DNA of 35,763 bases from Shewanella sp. TC10 (GTDB lineage: Bacteria; Pseudomonadota; Gammaproteobacteria; Enterobacterales; Shewanellaceae), in contig NZ_VKHR01000029.1 in NCBI RefSeq assembly GCF_009663145.1, positions 4,996 to 40,758 of the forward strand. The letters run 5' to 3'. Below, in pieces: positions 35,217-35,763 of this stretch. The position numbers and the translations under genes are program-made. The number at the start of each line of letters is the position of its first letter. Position 1 is the stretch's first letter. The notes beneath the pieces are model-generated. The model was not told where the DNA came from. It saw nothing but the letters and a program-made list of their open reading frames with translations, and did no database searches.

Positions 35217-35452
35217 CCCAAAACTTGTTTCAAATTTTGAAATTATCGTTTAAAAAATCAAAGTCGTGGCGCTTCGCCCACACCAGACTAAAAGGGAGTG
35301 AACTGCGACTCCCTCTTAGAACACCCCGCAGCTCCGGCGAAATTTAAACAGCAAAATTTCCAACGGAGAATCATCCAGCTTTAACCTCGCTTGTAGACTG
35401 CTTCGGCCACCTCTTTATTGCAAAGAGTGAAAATGCTAACGCTTCCGATGGT
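35217..35452. repeat. Dispersed repeat, copy B
   Basis: Same order of blocks as copy A. The central hairpin has changed on both arms (GGGAGTGAACTGCGACTCCC here, GGGTGAAACTGCTCACCC in A), so pairing is retained. It ends AAAATGCTAACGCTTCCGAT just before the transposase fragment. Confidence 0.8.
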
Positions 35453-35465
35453 GCATCTGAAGTAA

Positions 35466-35763
35466 ATGGATTTACGAATGCCCTACAGACAGGGAAATAA
35501 GAATGACTATAACGATGCACTTGCGATAGCTGAAGCAGCGCAACGACCTAACATGCGCTTTGTAGAACCAAAACCTATAGAACAACAAGATATTCAGATG
35601 TTGCATCGAATGAGAGAAAGGCTAAACAAGCAATCGACAGCACTGATTAATCAGGTTAGAGGGATGCTTGCTGAGTACGGCATTATTATCACAAAAGGAA
35701 AAGCGTCTTTTAGGTCAAAGCTACCTGATATTCTAGAAAATGCTGATAACGAATTAACAGCCA
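35466..35763 (+). pseudogene. IS110-family transposase fragment, N-terminus missing, continues past the window
   Basis: Open frame from ATG 35466 (or 35478) to the edge. RQGNKNDYNDALAIAEAAQRP, FVEPKPIEQQDIQMLHRMRERL and LINQVRGMLAEYGI are the segment following the first catalytic Asp in IS110-type (DEDD) transposases. The first ~80-90 residues, containing the first DEDD Asp, are absent: an in-frame TAA lies at 35463-35465 and the sequence upstream is repeat copy B. Either the element was truncated at its 5' end or the repeat replaced it. The rest of the element lies outside, so whether the 3' part is intact is unknown. Confidence 0.8.

Overview
The window looks like chromosomal DNA of a marine gammaproteobacterium, most probably Shewanella or a close relative. 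The reasons are an AT-rich genome with gammaproteobacterial protein sequences, the rcsF-trmO-proS neighbourhood, a TTG-started tdk that matches the enterobacterial enzyme closely, an etfBA operon with PsrA/LiuR-type palindromes, and a lysine riboswitch in front of an NhaC-type transporter. No tool was run; family calls come from reading the proteins. Most of the window is ordinary core genome. The unusual part is a 2.9 kb non-coding array at about 13.63-16.49 kb.

Left part (1-11.7 kb): a partial TPR/membrane/degenerate-GGDEF protein (minus), a secreted M61 peptidase with PDZ domain, rdgC (minus), and then a phosphate-related block: a general porin, phoB, phoR, an unrecognised outer-membrane barrel protein, and a pstS phosphate-binding protein without pstCAB. 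pstS is preceded by four PhoB half-sites in exact 11-nt phase (two tandem Pho boxes). phoB and phoR are separated by a long hairpin ending in T7.

Middle part (11.7-20.3 kb): an M1 aminopeptidase gene converges on the non-coding array. The array holds five similar copies and one shorter divergent copy of a minus-strand transcription unit. Each unit has a T-tract, a GAAC-N18-TCnnA promoter (the spacing of sigma-E/ECF promoters), about 240 nt of RNA (about 100 nt in the short copy) and a strong intrinsic terminator. Within the RNA, small hairpins present YUCAUCA loops, and several stems show compensatory base changes between copies. I interpret this as a multicopy family of ECF-sigma-dependent small RNAs. 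The segment CGUUCAUCAUCAUCC of copies 1 and 2 can pair with the ribosome-binding site and start codon of the porin mRNA in this same window. Beyond the array lie a thiol-peroxidase-type gpx with an OhrR/MarR-like palindrome, a YfaZ-family outer-membrane protein, a 53-aa basic/acidic small protein, an NlpE-like lipoprotein and a patatin-like phospholipase.

Right part (20.3-34.6 kb): proS, a hexapeptide acyltransferase, trmO and an rcsF-like lipoprotein gene form a minus-strand group. Then come an H-NS-family gene, etfB-etfA with two candidate operators, a long non-coding stretch with a terminator that has no visible gene, and a lysine riboswitch with an unusually long P5 arm upstream of nhaC (probable lysine transporter). 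A PAS-GGDEF diguanylate cyclase, a lipoprotein M3 peptidyl-dipeptidase (dcp) and tdk follow.

Right end (34.6-35.76 kb): two diverged copies of a ~230 bp non-coding repeat flank another repeat-like segment, and an IS110-family transposase lacking its N-terminus runs off the window. Several intergenic spacers carry short degenerate tandem repeats (12-14, 20 and 23 nt units), which seems to be a habit of this genome.
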